A stretch of 64,000 bases of DNA, taken from the NCBI RefSeq assembly GCF_016786255.1, contig NZ_JADMKT010000080.1, positions 255,311-319,310 on the forward strand. The letters run 5' to 3'. Under the pieces are notes generated by a model, which was not told the DNA's origin, searched no databases, and was given only the letters and a program-made list of their open reading frames with translations. Position numbers and translations under genes: made by a program. Each line of letters opens with the position of its first letter. The stretch's first letter is position 1. Below are positions 26,501 through 34,173 of the stretch, one piece after another. This stretch comes from Robertkochia sediminum. Its GTDB lineage: Bacteria > Bacteroidota > Bacteroidia > Flavobacteriales > Flavobacteriaceae.

Positions 26501-26851
26501 GATCCCTGCAGAGGCCGATATGTCTTCAAAGGTCATATTGCCTTTGTTAAGGTAGAGCTTGTTGGCCCCCATATTGGCGGTCATGTAGATGTCTGCCAGT
26601 CCGTCGTTATTAATATCGCCTATGGCTACCCCTCCCCCATTATAAAAGTTGCGGTATTTAAAGATGTTGAAGTTTTTCTGGTTCTCCACCTTGTTGAAGA
26701 AATCAATGCCCGATTCTTCAGGGGTCAACAGGGTGAACAGGGTTTCCCGGTTGGTAGCTGATTCATTTGATGTTGAAGCCTCCTGCTTACAGGAAACGGT
26801 AAGAAGTCCGGCCGCGATGGCCATCATGTAAAGTTTATTCATTCGATTCAT
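23489..26851 (-). CDS. Giant FG-GAP/ASPIC-UnbV lipoprotein, copy 2
   Basis: The 1,120-residue lipoprotein (lipobox LLTVSC) has the same plan as its neighbours: repeated DxNxDGxxD loops (GDINNDGLADIYMTAN, VDINGDGLLDIYVSNAG, SDFNQDLYPDIYVSND), an ASPIC/UnbV segment near 525-610 (ELNPSRGFQSSMEYGMTIGL, VIWPDDKTQRL), then a second propeller. Its N-terminal segment (ESGIDFFNKVENQKNFNIFK) differs from copies 1 and 3, which are closer to each other. Overlaps of 14 and 17 bases with the flanking paralogues show it belongs to one operon. Confidence 0.85.
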   Translation of the reverse strand: MNRMNKLYMMAIAAGLLTVSCKQEASTSNESATNRETLFTLLTPEESGIDFFNKVENQKNFNIFKYRNFYNGGGVAIGDINNDGLADIYMTANMGANKLYLNKGNMTFEDISASAGIEGNKPWSTGVNMVDINGDGLLDIYVSNAGNLEGNNHDNDLYINNGDLTFTESAEKYNLAKTGFSTHATFFDYDKDGDLDAYILNNSNIPVSSLGYAHQRDVRAQDWEGVPYIFRGVGDMLLRNDNGKFTDVSEDAGIYGSLIGFGLGVMVSDFNQDLYPDIYVSNDFYERDYLYINNQDGTFTEDIKNWTSHLCLSAMGVDMADINNDGNSDIFITDMLPEPEERVKSVMTFEGYNVFKLKQSKDFYQQYIQNTLQLNNGNGSFSEVAHFSGVARTDWSWAGLIFDMDNDGFRDIYVTNGINHDLTDLDFVDFFANDIIQKMALTGKKEAIDTIINKMPRVPLPNYAFHNQKDITFKNAAADWGMGTPSMSNGCAYGDLDNDGDLDLVVNNVNMDAFIYRNNAEKFNGNHYLKLNFSGPEGNSYAIGTTVRMYFDGQHYMQELNPSRGFQSSMEYGMTIGLGKAEIIDSLRVIWPDDKTQRLENIAPNQTLTLNYAEAGDTYTLPVKKEAPTLLKEVDDLQLARHRENVYNDFDYEGLISSKLSQEGPSLAIGDINGDGNEDLFIGGAMGQAGMIYLHTKNGEVKASPQLALQDDAGLEDTAAAFADIDGDGDQDLLVGSGGNQAGDHKSYTTRVYENDGKGRFKRSDISLPSRYKNIAVIAPHDYDNDGDTDIFIGSRSVVGTYGVDPDHLLLENLGDRTFKDVTERLAYDLKDCGMITDAQWADIDGDGKKDLITVSDWGSTIVLRNNGRRLVKSDTSLETLTGWWNTVQVADLDKDGDQDLILGNRGSNIIYRPSQSSPMVLYVNDFDNNGTIEQILTQRVDGKDYPIHMKKELTAQLVSLKKENLKASDYAKRSITELFPEALIKNSIVKVINTPESLIATNRGDGTFEVSALPSRVQLSCVCGISCEDVNNDGHTDLIMAGNNFEFKPQFSRLDASYGNVLLGDGAMNFNWVDHNKSGFFIKDEVKHLRIFRDKKGNPYLVAAINDNEPKIYRLNESM

Positions 26852-29800
26852 TGGTCTTCAAATTTGTTGGTTGGAGGAATATCGGGGTGTCATTATTCCT
26901 GGTGATCATAAAACGGGTGGTGTCTTTTACGGTTACAGGGACTATTGCTGTCATGGCTCCACTGAGTCCGGCATTACCGGCTTCTACAAAATTGCCTTTG
27001 GTGTCGTTGAGGAGTATCGTGCCGCGATTGCTGTCCGGACGCCCTAATTGTGTGGACACTTCATAGCGATTACCTACCAGGATCAGATCGGGGAAGCCAT
27101 CGATATTGAGGTCGGTGATTGCGATATCATTGATCACAGAAGTCTGGGTTTGAAAGGGGAGTTCTGTCTTCACAAAGGATCCGTCTCCGGTATTTTCAAA
27201 GTAACAGCTTCCGAGTTCGTAAACCTCTTTGATCGCTGCGTCATTTAGTTGTTCGGCTCCGAAGAGGTCGTTCATTCCCGCCCTGGCAAAATCGGCGTAG
27301 GAGAGGTATTTCTTGTTCAGGTAAGGCATTTGCTTACTCAATTCGTCTTTAGAGGCAAATGGTGTTTCGATACCCTGGTAGTAAAAGGTGATAACCGACT
27401 CTATACTTCCGTTGTTATCCATGTCTTTCCGATAGAGGCGCAGGGGCTGGTCAGGGGTGGCAGTAAGGCGGGTGTTCTTGCCCCAGTTACCGGCCACGAT
27501 ATCCATGTCGCCATCCATATCAAAATCGGCCACCTTTACAGCATTCCACCATCCGTTGGTGCGATCGAGGGTATTGTTCTTTTGAAGTTTTAATTGTGTG
27601 CCGGTGTGCATAAATACCGTTAACGGCATCCAGTGCCCGGCAATGATAAGGTCGGGGCGGTTATCGTTATTCAGGTCGGTCCATTCAAAGTCCCTGATAT
27701 TTCCAAGGAGGCGAAGTTCAGGCGCAAAGATATCGGTGATATCTTTAAAATTCCCGGTGCCGTCGTTCTGTAGCAGGTATTGCTTCGGAGTTTTGCCAAA
27801 AGCACGTGGTTCGAGGTCTGCGCCTATGAGAAGGTCCTGGTCGCCATCACCGTCTATATCGACCGCCTTAACCCGCGAAGCATTAAGGATGATCTCCGGG
27901 AAGGCTTTTTTTCGATGGGTGAAATCCGTACCGCTATTCATATAGAGCTTCGGCTGAAGGGGAGCTCCAGTGGTGAATTCATTACCCCCGGCAATAAGCA
28001 GGAGGTCATTAAGTCCGTCTCCATTGGCGTCGAATAGCAGTTGGTCGGTTTGTTCCGGCATGGGGTCTTCCTCCAGTTCAGGAAGGTGCATTTTTTCAAA
28101 ATGTCCTTCCGGGGTTTGCAGGTATACTGAAGCCGGCTGGGATTTACCGCCTCCCAATATGAGGTCCTGGAGGCTGTCGTTGTTGATATGGCCAACACTC
28201 ACCCTTGGGCCGAGGTTGGTTGAGGCATAGGGGATAAGCGGATCGATGTTGAATTCGAGGCTGGGCTGGTCCTTATGGCGGTATTCGAGTTTTATGTCTT
28301 GATCGGTTTGAACCAGTGCAGGAGCGGGTTGGGTCATGAACGCGGGCCCCTGAAGCGCATCATGATGATGCAACGTGATGGCGGTATTCGCCTCGATATG
28401 GGTTCTTAGTTCTGTGGTGTTGTCCGGCCACCATACGCGTACGGAATCGACGACCATCGCCTTGCCCAGGCCGAAATGCAGTTTTGCAGGCTGTGCAGAC
28501 AAGTAGCCGCCGGAAGTATAGTTTTCACCCAATTGCATATTGCCTGCAGTATAAGCAACCACCCTGGCGCCTATGCCCTTGATGTTATTTGCCGGCCCCT
28601 TCAGGTTTATGGTTATGCCATTTCCGGTGTTGAGGTCGTTCCTGATAATAAAAGCCGGTTCGTTGCTATTGTTCACCACGAGGTCCAGGTCGTGATCATT
28701 ATCGAGATCGGCAAGAACAGCTCCGTTACTGAAGGAAGGTGGGTGTTGGTTCCATTTTGGGTCCTTGTAAAAGGTTTTATCTCCCCGGTTCCTGAAGAGG
28801 TAATTCGCCGTTCTTTTTACAGGGAGCTTATCGATAAAGGCAAGTTCGTCACTTCCCATCCCGCTTCCCAGTTGTTTTTGGATCTCTTCATTGGCAATAA
28901 AACTCACAAAGTCCATATCGTTGGTGGCTCCGGGAATGCCGTTGGTAATGAACAGGTCTTTGAATCCGTCGTTATCCAGGTCTTCGAGCAGCGGACTCCA
29001 TGACCATTCACTGGCGGCTATCCCACTGAGGTATGCCGTTTCTTTGAACTTTTCGTTTCCTGCGTTCAGGTGGAGGGTGTTTTGCATGTACTGATGTCTA
29101 TACCCGTTCCTGAGGTAGTTTTGATAGATCTGGTAGGGGTATTCCAGGCCTGATGTCTTGTAGGTATTCAGGTCTTCGGGAAGCATGTCTACCGATACGA
29201 TATCGGGTTGCAGGTCGTTGTCGATATCGGCAATATCGTTCCCCATGGAGAAATGAGACGTGTGTCCTAAAGCTTCTCCTGTTGTGTTGAGGTCTTTAAA
29301 GGTGCCGTCACCCTGGTTGATGTACAGGTAGTCGTTCTCAAAAAAGTCGTTGCCTATATAAATATCAGGAGCCCCATCGGCGTTGACGTCGCCTATACTT
29401 ATTCCCAGACCATAGCCGATCTTCCCGGTATGTATGCCGGCAGCTTCACTTTCGTTGATGTATTTACCATTATGATTGCGGTAGAAGCGGTCTCCGGAGA
29501 GCGAATCGGTCTGGTCTCTCAGGCTTCCCCGGCCGTAGCTTTGGTTGGGGTGTACCGAATGATTCAGTAGGAACATATCGAGATCACCATCGGCATCCTG
29601 ATCGAAGAAGGCAGCCTGGGTGCTGTATCCGCTAAAATCCAGCCCGTAGGTCGCTGCAGCTTCCCGAAACTGTGGTACTCCATTTTCGTCCGGGCCCAGG
29701 TTAAGGAAAAGGAGGTTGTGGGTGCCTTCGGGAGAAAGCGGTGCTACCTTGCAAATGTATAGATCGGTATAGCCGTTGTTGTCTATATCGGCGGTGGTGA

Positions 29801-30143
29801 CTCCGGTGGTCCAGGGAGTGCTGTTGTCGATCCCCGTGAGGGAGGTGACCTCCCTGAATTGCATATTACCCTTATTCAGGTAAACCCTGTCCGGCTGCTG
29901 ATTGGCGGTGAAATAAAGGTCTGTGAGTCCGTCGTTATTCAGGTCGGCTGCAGCTACTCCGGCGCCGTTATAGAAATAGAGGTAGTTTAGAATGTTGAGT
30001 TCTTCGGAGTTGGTGACGGTATTTTCAAAATGGATCCCACTTTGTGCTGCAGTAAGATAGGTGAAGGCGTCCGGCCTTTGCTTGCAGCCAATGGCGGCAA
30101 GGGCGAACAATACGCTAATATGCAGGCTCAGTAGTTTTCTCAT
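26835..30143 (-). CDS. Giant FG-GAP/ASPIC-UnbV lipoprotein, copy 3 (first gene of operon)
   Basis: The 1,102-residue lipoprotein (lipobox ALAAIGC, C20) opens the leftward five-gene operon. It has FG-GAP blades with calcium loops (ADLNNDGLTDLYFTAN, ADIDNNGYTDLYICK, GDVNADGAPDIYIGND) and a central ASPIC/UnbV part (about 520-600, VRVWWPDNTTEL). It shares the stretch GIHFENTVTNSEELNILNYL with copy 1. It overlaps copy 2 by 17 bases. Its promoter region (30144-30417) is shared with a divergent two-component system that probably controls it. Confidence 0.85.
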   Translation of the reverse strand: MRKLLSLHISVLFALAAIGCKQRPDAFTYLTAAQSGIHFENTVTNSEELNILNYLYFYNGAGVAAADLNNDGLTDLYFTANQQPDRVYLNKGNMQFREVTSLTGIDNSTPWTTGVTTADIDNNGYTDLYICKVAPLSPEGTHNLLFLNLGPDENGVPQFREAAATYGLDFSGYSTQAAFFDQDADGDLDMFLLNHSVHPNQSYGRGSLRDQTDSLSGDRFYRNHNGKYINESEAAGIHTGKIGYGLGISIGDVNADGAPDIYIGNDFFENDYLYINQGDGTFKDLNTTGEALGHTSHFSMGNDIADIDNDLQPDIVSVDMLPEDLNTYKTSGLEYPYQIYQNYLRNGYRHQYMQNTLHLNAGNEKFKETAYLSGIAASEWSWSPLLEDLDNDGFKDLFITNGIPGATNDMDFVSFIANEEIQKQLGSGMGSDELAFIDKLPVKRTANYLFRNRGDKTFYKDPKWNQHPPSFSNGAVLADLDNDHDLDLVVNNSNEPAFIIRNDLNTGNGITINLKGPANNIKGIGARVVAYTAGNMQLGENYTSGGYLSAQPAKLHFGLGKAMVVDSVRVWWPDNTTELRTHIEANTAITLHHHDALQGPAFMTQPAPALVQTDQDIKLEYRHKDQPSLEFNIDPLIPYASTNLGPRVSVGHINNDSLQDLILGGGKSQPASVYLQTPEGHFEKMHLPELEEDPMPEQTDQLLFDANGDGLNDLLLIAGGNEFTTGAPLQPKLYMNSGTDFTHRKKAFPEIILNASRVKAVDIDGDGDQDLLIGADLEPRAFGKTPKQYLLQNDGTGNFKDITDIFAPELRLLGNIRDFEWTDLNNDNRPDLIIAGHWMPLTVFMHTGTQLKLQKNNTLDRTNGWWNAVKVADFDMDGDMDIVAGNWGKNTRLTATPDQPLRLYRKDMDNNGSIESVITFYYQGIETPFASKDELSKQMPYLNKKYLSYADFARAGMNDLFGAEQLNDAAIKEVYELGSCYFENTGDGSFVKTELPFQTQTSVINDIAITDLNIDGFPDLILVGNRYEVSTQLGRPDSNRGTILLNDTKGNFVEAGNAGLSGAMTAIVPVTVKDTTRFMITRNNDTPIFLQPTNLKTNESNE

Positions 30144-30217
30144 GGTTGGTTGGAGACCCTTATTAAACCCTGTGGTGTGCTTATAAAGATCCGGGTGGTG
30201 TAAACTTAAAATATAGC

Positions 30218-30246
30218 ATAAAAAAAAGCTAACTTTTGTTAGCTTT
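30218..30246 (-). terminator. Hairpin with T-run in the divergent region (terminator or attenuator candidate)
   Basis: AAAGCTAAC and GTTAGCTTT (30225-30233 and 30238-30246) pair perfectly around four bases. On the minus strand it is followed by a run of T (30221-30227), so it looks like a terminator pointing toward the FG-GAP operon, yet no gene lies upstream on that strand. It may end a short leader RNA, or be an operator palindrome. Confidence 0.45.
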
Positions 30247-30317
30247 AATTTAATGTGTTTATGCTTGTGTAACTATTTGAACTCCGTGATAAATTTAAGC
30301 ATGTTTCGGGGTGAAGT

Positions 30318-30352
30318 GGATTAACGAAGAGTAAAAAGGATTAATGAAAAGT
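30318..30352. promoter_or_regulatory. Direct repeat, candidate response-regulator site
   Basis: GGATTAACGAAGAGT (30318-30332) and GGATTAATGAAAAGT (30338-30352) match at 13 of 15 bases and start 20 bp apart, two helical turns. They lie between the divergent FG-GAP operon and the histidine kinase gene, the expected place for the cognate OmpR-type regulator. Confidence 0.45.
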
Positions 30353-30417
30353 TAATATGCTTTATGAATCCTTAATTTAGCCATTAAGAGCCACAAATTT
30401 TACAGATATTGTAGCCT

Positions 30418-31683
30418 ATGCGACTACGGAATATTCTTATTGTCATCTTTATTGTTTCTGTTCTCGGATTGCTGTATGTGCAGTACCAATATCTGAGGGT
30501 AGGGCTTAATCTGGCTGCTGTGCAGTTTGATGAGAAGATGGCTGAAGTGGTTATCGATACTGAAGAGGGATTACATCATGAAAACAAATTGAGTTTCCTG
30601 CTGGGTAAGGCCATTACCAGGGACGACAGCTATTTTAGTCTTAGTCTTGATAGTGTACAGGATGCTTCCAGTCACTTTCTCGACGATTACCTTAAAGAGG
30701 TCATGGTGCGTCACGGGGTTAACAGCGCTTATGGCTATGTGTTGCGCAATAGTGATACGACCACTTATTTACGGCCCCCCGGGTATAGTGGGGGGTATGA
30801 GAAGGGTCTTTCATATCCGGTGCGTTTGCAGGGTTATCTGCCGGAGCTCACAGGGGAAAACCTGATCCTCGAATTGCAGTTCGAGAATCTCAACGCCTAT
30901 TTTATTTCGCAATTACGCGGACTCATTCTGCCGGGGATACTTTTTCTTCTTGTTATTGTCGGTGTTACGGTGTGGGTCATGAGGGGATTCCTCAAGCAGC
31001 GATCCCTGCTTTCTGTGACCAACGAGTTTATCAATAACCTCACCCATGAACTTAAGACGCCTGTATTTTCTATAGGCCTGGCCACCCGTTTGCTTACCGA
31101 AAAGAAAGACGTTGATAAACAGGAGGTGGCCGAGATCATCAAGGTGCAGCTCGAAAAGCTCAAGGGGCATATTGAGCGCGTATTGGAATTGGCCAGTCTT
31201 GAAGAGAAAGGAGAAGTGTTGGGGAAGTCGGTTTTTGATCTTGGCGAATTGATCATGGAAGTTGCCGGGGAATTCGAGGGGGTTGCCAGTCTTGAAGGCC
31301 TGGCGTTTACTGTTCACAATGAAGCCTTGGGGGTGGAGGTCAATGGAATGAGGGGGCACCTCAAAAATGCCGTAGATACCCTTTTGGATAATGCGAGAAA
31401 GTATTCTAAAGATCCACGTAAGGTAACGCTTGGATGTACGGTTAAAGGCGGGAAGGCCTTTATATCGGTAGCCGATAATGGGGTTGGTATTGCTGAGGAA
31501 GAGCAGAAAAAGATCTTTAATAAATATTATCGGGTGAGTTCCGGCGATCTACATAACGTTAAAGGTTTTGGTCTGGGGCTTCACTATGTAAAACATATTG
31601 CCGGACTGCACAGGGGCAGGGTATCACTGCACAGTGCTCCCGGAAAGGGGTCGGAGTTTACCCTGCAAATACCAGTAAGATAA
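30418..31683 (+). CDS. Sensor histidine kinase
   Basis: The 421-residue kinase has membrane helices at about 5-21 and 167-188 enclosing a periplasmic sensor of about 145 residues without a recognisable named domain. HisKA follows directly with H210 (NNLTHELKTP), then the ATP-binding boxes (NAVDTLLDNARKYS, VADNGVGI, FGLGLHYVKHI). There is no HAMP domain. The layout resembles the Bacteroides RprX type. Its gene overlaps the response regulator by one base (TAATG) and is divergent from the FG-GAP/haloperoxidase operon, so it likely senses whatever that operon handles. Confidence 0.88.
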   Translation: MRLRNILIVIFIVSVLGLLYVQYQYLRVGLNLAAVQFDEKMAEVVIDTEEGLHHENKLSFLLGKAITRDDSYFSLSLDSVQDASSHFLDDYLKEVMVRHGVNSAYGYVLRNSDTTTYLRPPGYSGGYEKGLSYPVRLQGYLPELTGENLILELQFENLNAYFISQLRGLILPGILFLLVIVGVTVWVMRGFLKQRSLLSVTNEFINNLTHELKTPVFSIGLATRLLTEKKDVDKQEVAEIIKVQLEKLKGHIERVLELASLEEKGEVLGKSVFDLGELIMEVAGEFEGVASLEGLAFTVHNEALGVEVNGMRGHLKNAVDTLLDNARKYSKDPRKVTLGCTVKGGKAFISVADNGVGIAEEEQKKIFNKYYRVSSGDLHNVKGFGLGLHYVKHIAGLHRGRVSLHSAPGKGSEFTLQIPVR

Positions 31684-32393
31684 TGGAACAATTCGCTTCA
31701 ATACTTTTGGTCGAAGACGACCAGGCACTGGGATATCTTTTAAAGGAATATCTGGGAATGAAAGGGTTTACGGTAACCTGGGCGAAGCACGGAACAGAGG
31801 CTCTTGATATCCTCGGCGACAAAGGTTTTGATCTGGCCATTCTTGATGTGATGATGCCCGAAATGGACGGATTCACGCTTGCCGGCCATATCAAGGAACG
31901 GTATGCCGAACTCCCCTTTATCTTTTTAACGGCGAGATCATTAAAGATCGATGTCCTTAAAGGGTTTTCACTCGGGGCTATCGATTATCTTAAAAAACCT
32001 GTAGATGAAGAAGAGCTGGTTGTGCGCATACAAAACCTGCTGCAGTTGGTGCAACGTCATAAAAGAGCGGATGTACCTGCAGAGGTGGTTCACTATCGCA
32101 TAGGGAAGTATCAATACGAGCCTGAAAATCTGAGATTGTTATGGGAAGGTGAAGAAATGAGGTTAACGACCCGCGAAAATGAGGTGTTACATTTTTTGGC
32201 AGCACGCATGAATAAGGTGTGCAGGCACAAGGAGATCTTAACGGCCATTTGGGGTAAGAACGACTACTTTAACCGTAAAAGCCTGAACGTTTTTGTTACC
32301 CGCCTCCGAAAGTACCTGGAGCGTGATCCGGACGTGAAGTTAGAGAACCTGCATAATGAAGGGTTTGTGTTGAAGGTGGTTAGTAGGGAGTAG
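31683..32393 (+). CDS. OmpR-family response regulator
   Basis: The 236-residue protein has a receiver domain (LLVEDDQALG; D55 in LAILDVMMPEMDG; K105-type lysine in DYLKKP) and a C-terminal winged helix (TRENEVLHFLAA through KSLNVFVTRLRKYL). It is the partner of the kinase whose stop codon its ATG overlaps. The last codons (VVSRE, stop) lie inside the first unit of a heptamer repeat tract, suggesting that the repeat has reshaped the extreme C-terminus. Confidence 0.9.
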   Translation: MEQFASILLVEDDQALGYLLKEYLGMKGFTVTWAKHGTEALDILGDKGFDLAILDVMMPEMDGFTLAGHIKERYAELPFIFLTARSLKIDVLKGFSLGAIDYLKKPVDEEELVVRIQNLLQLVQRHKRADVPAEVVHYRIGKYQYEPENLRLLWEGEEMRLTTRENEVLHFLAARMNKVCRHKEILTAIWGKNDYFNRKSLNVFVTRLRKYLERDPDVKLENLHNEGFVLKVVSRE

Positions 32394-32427
32394 TTAGTAG
32401 GGAATGGAGAGTGGAGAATCGAGAATA
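32379..32427. repeat. Heptameric tandem repeat overlapping the response-regulator stop
   Basis: Seven consecutive 7-bp units: GTTAGTA, GGGAGTA, GTTAGTA, GGGAATG, GAGAGTG, GAGAATC, GAGAATA. Four more related units follow at 32463-32490 (GGGAATG, GGGAGTC, GTGAATC, GACTGAG). The first units are coding for the end of the regulator. Confidence 0.75.
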
Positions 32428-32432
32428 GGTCT

Positions 32433-32455
32433 TCCTTCGCTGAAGCTACGGAGGA
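32433..32455. repeat. Dispersed imperfect palindrome
   Basis: TCCTTCGCTGAAGCTACGGA plus GGA is an imperfect palindrome lying between the two heptamer blocks. A diverged copy appears at 62379-62400 (CCGTCGCTAAAGCTTTGGAG plus GG), upstream of the IS110 element. Confidence 0.4.
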
Positions 32456-32589
32456 TGAAATCGGGAATGGGGAGTCGTGAATCGACTGAGAAAGTGCAGT
32501 AGTCAGGTAAGCCTATGGGTGTTTAGCATTTTAACGATTCAGCGATTTTGCAACTCTTCATAACCTCATAACCGTATCACCGTATAACA

Positions 32590-32616
32590 AAAAAGAGGGC
32601 ATTAAGCCCTCTTTTA
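32590..32616 (-). terminator. Terminator of the stand-alone susC-susD pair
   Basis: GAGGGC and GCCCTC (32595-32600 and 32606-32611) pair around ATTAA, flanked by A and T runs, giving a T tail on the minus strand just after the SusD-like stop codon. Confidence 0.85.
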
Positions 32617-32637
32617 AGTTTTGTAATGTTACGCTTA

Positions 32638-34161
32638 CTAGTAACCCGGGTTTTGAACCAGGTTAGGGTTAGAAGTAAGTGCAGCTACCGGTATCGGATA
32701 AAGTACTTTTGTTTCGTCTCCGGAGATCTCTTTATAAGACCATGGAGCGGTGAACTGTCCGAAACGGATCAGGTCATTTCTTCTCCAGAATTCAGCATAG
32801 AACTCACGCCCTCTTTCATCAAGAAGTTCCTGAGCTCCAACGCTGGATAGAGCAGAGGCACCTCGGAGCGCTCTCAGGGCATTCACGTCGGAAGTGATGT
32901 CATTTCCAAGATACCATTGTGCTTCTGCTCTCATAAGGTAAGCATCTGCAAATCTGAAAATAACTTTGTGGCCGGCGAAGGCACCGTTCTCAGGATGGTA
33001 TTTGATCACACGGATCCCGTCGCGCTCGTCATTACCTAAAAGGCCCGGAAGCTCTTTGGTAAAGATCAGCGGATTTCCGGGACGGTCGGTCATGGCGTTT
33101 CCGTCCTGATCGTATTGTTGTCCGATAAGGAAACCATATCCAATTCCGAGGTTAGAACCGTCTGTTGGTACAAATCCACGACGATCTTCCTGTCCGCTTC
33201 CCGGAACGTTGGTGTTAGGGTCTCCTTCGAAGAGGTCATAGAATTCCGCAAGCGTTGAGAATCCGTTCCATCCTCCTCCTTCGTTATCAGGAGAGTTTTG
33301 CTTGTAGTGAAGTCCGTTCCACATCAGGTTACCTACACTGGAGGTAGTATACCAGATGGTTTCAGTATCTACAGCGTCGGTGAACAGTTCAAAGTAATCT
33401 CCTTCGTGGAGGGAGAATCCTGCGCCTTCGATCTCGTCTACAAGAGCAACAACACGGTTCATGTCGGCTCCGTCAGGTGTTCCTGTTCCGGTGTAGATAT
33501 GCTTGTTGAGCAATACCTTTGCCAGCAAGAATTTCGCGGCTTCAGCTGTAGCGAGGTTAGATCCTCCAGCCTGTGCAGCCGGAAGTCCCGGAATGGCTTC
33601 TTCGAGGTCGCGAATAATGAAATCGGTAGCCTCAGTACGGTTGTAAATAACCGGTAACTCGTTATTATCGGAATTCACATCCCTGAAAGGAACTTGTCCG
33701 TACAGGTCGTTCACCCAGAACATACTGTAAGCTCTAAGGAACTTAGCTTCTGCCACCTGTTGAGGTGTAGGGCTACTCTTTTCGTCTATGATCGCCGAAG
33801 CGTTAAACACGTTACGGTTCATATTGTTCCATACCGCACGTACGAACTGGTGGTTCGCATCCCAGGTGTGCGAGTGCAGGGTACGCCATACTCCGTTATC
33901 ACCCCAGTCGGTACCTCTGGTAGGTACCAGGAATTCGTCGGTACTTACTTCGGCCATGGCATAAAGGTCGGCCTGGTTCTCTAGTTGTCCGCGCACATCA
34001 TTGTACACGTTGTCCAAAGCTCCGGTAGCATCTACTCCGGTAAACTCACCCGATTGTGAACCGAACTTAGAGTCGGTTTCTTCGATCTCAAGATCCGTAC
34101 AACCGGTGATCCCGATAGCAAGTAGCCCCAGCAATATTGGTTTTAAATTCATTTTTCTCAT
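32638..34161 (-). CDS. SusD/RagB-family glycan- or nutrient-binding lipoprotein (pair 2)
   Basis: The 507-residue lipoprotein (lipobox GITGC, C21) follows its SusC partner by 12 bases. The SusD pattern is clear: helical TPR-like start with AEAKFLRAYSMFWVNDLYGQ (the AExxFLRA signature), a middle loop region, and a C-terminal RGREFYAEFWRRNDLIRFGQ segment ending in YPIPVAALTSNPNLVQNPGY. It would sit as a lid on the SusC channel at the cell surface. No hydrolase gene belongs obviously to this pair; it could serve either the glucan locus or the FG-GAP/haloperoxidase locus. Confidence 0.9.
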   Translation of the reverse strand: MRKMNLKPILLGLLAIGITGCTDLEIEETDSKFGSQSGEFTGVDATGALDNVYNDVRGQLENQADLYAMAEVSTDEFLVPTRGTDWGDNGVWRTLHSHTWDANHQFVRAVWNNMNRNVFNASAIIDEKSSPTPQQVAEAKFLRAYSMFWVNDLYGQVPFRDVNSDNNELPVIYNRTEATDFIIRDLEEAIPGLPAAQAGGSNLATAEAAKFLLAKVLLNKHIYTGTGTPDGADMNRVVALVDEIEGAGFSLHEGDYFELFTDAVDTETIWYTTSSVGNLMWNGLHYKQNSPDNEGGGWNGFSTLAEFYDLFEGDPNTNVPGSGQEDRRGFVPTDGSNLGIGYGFLIGQQYDQDGNAMTDRPGNPLIFTKELPGLLGNDERDGIRVIKYHPENGAFAGHKVIFRFADAYLMRAEAQWYLGNDITSDVNALRALRGASALSSVGAQELLDERGREFYAEFWRRNDLIRFGQFTAPWSYKEISGDETKVLYPIPVAALTSNPNLVQNPGY

Positions 34162-34173
34162 TCTTAAACTTTT

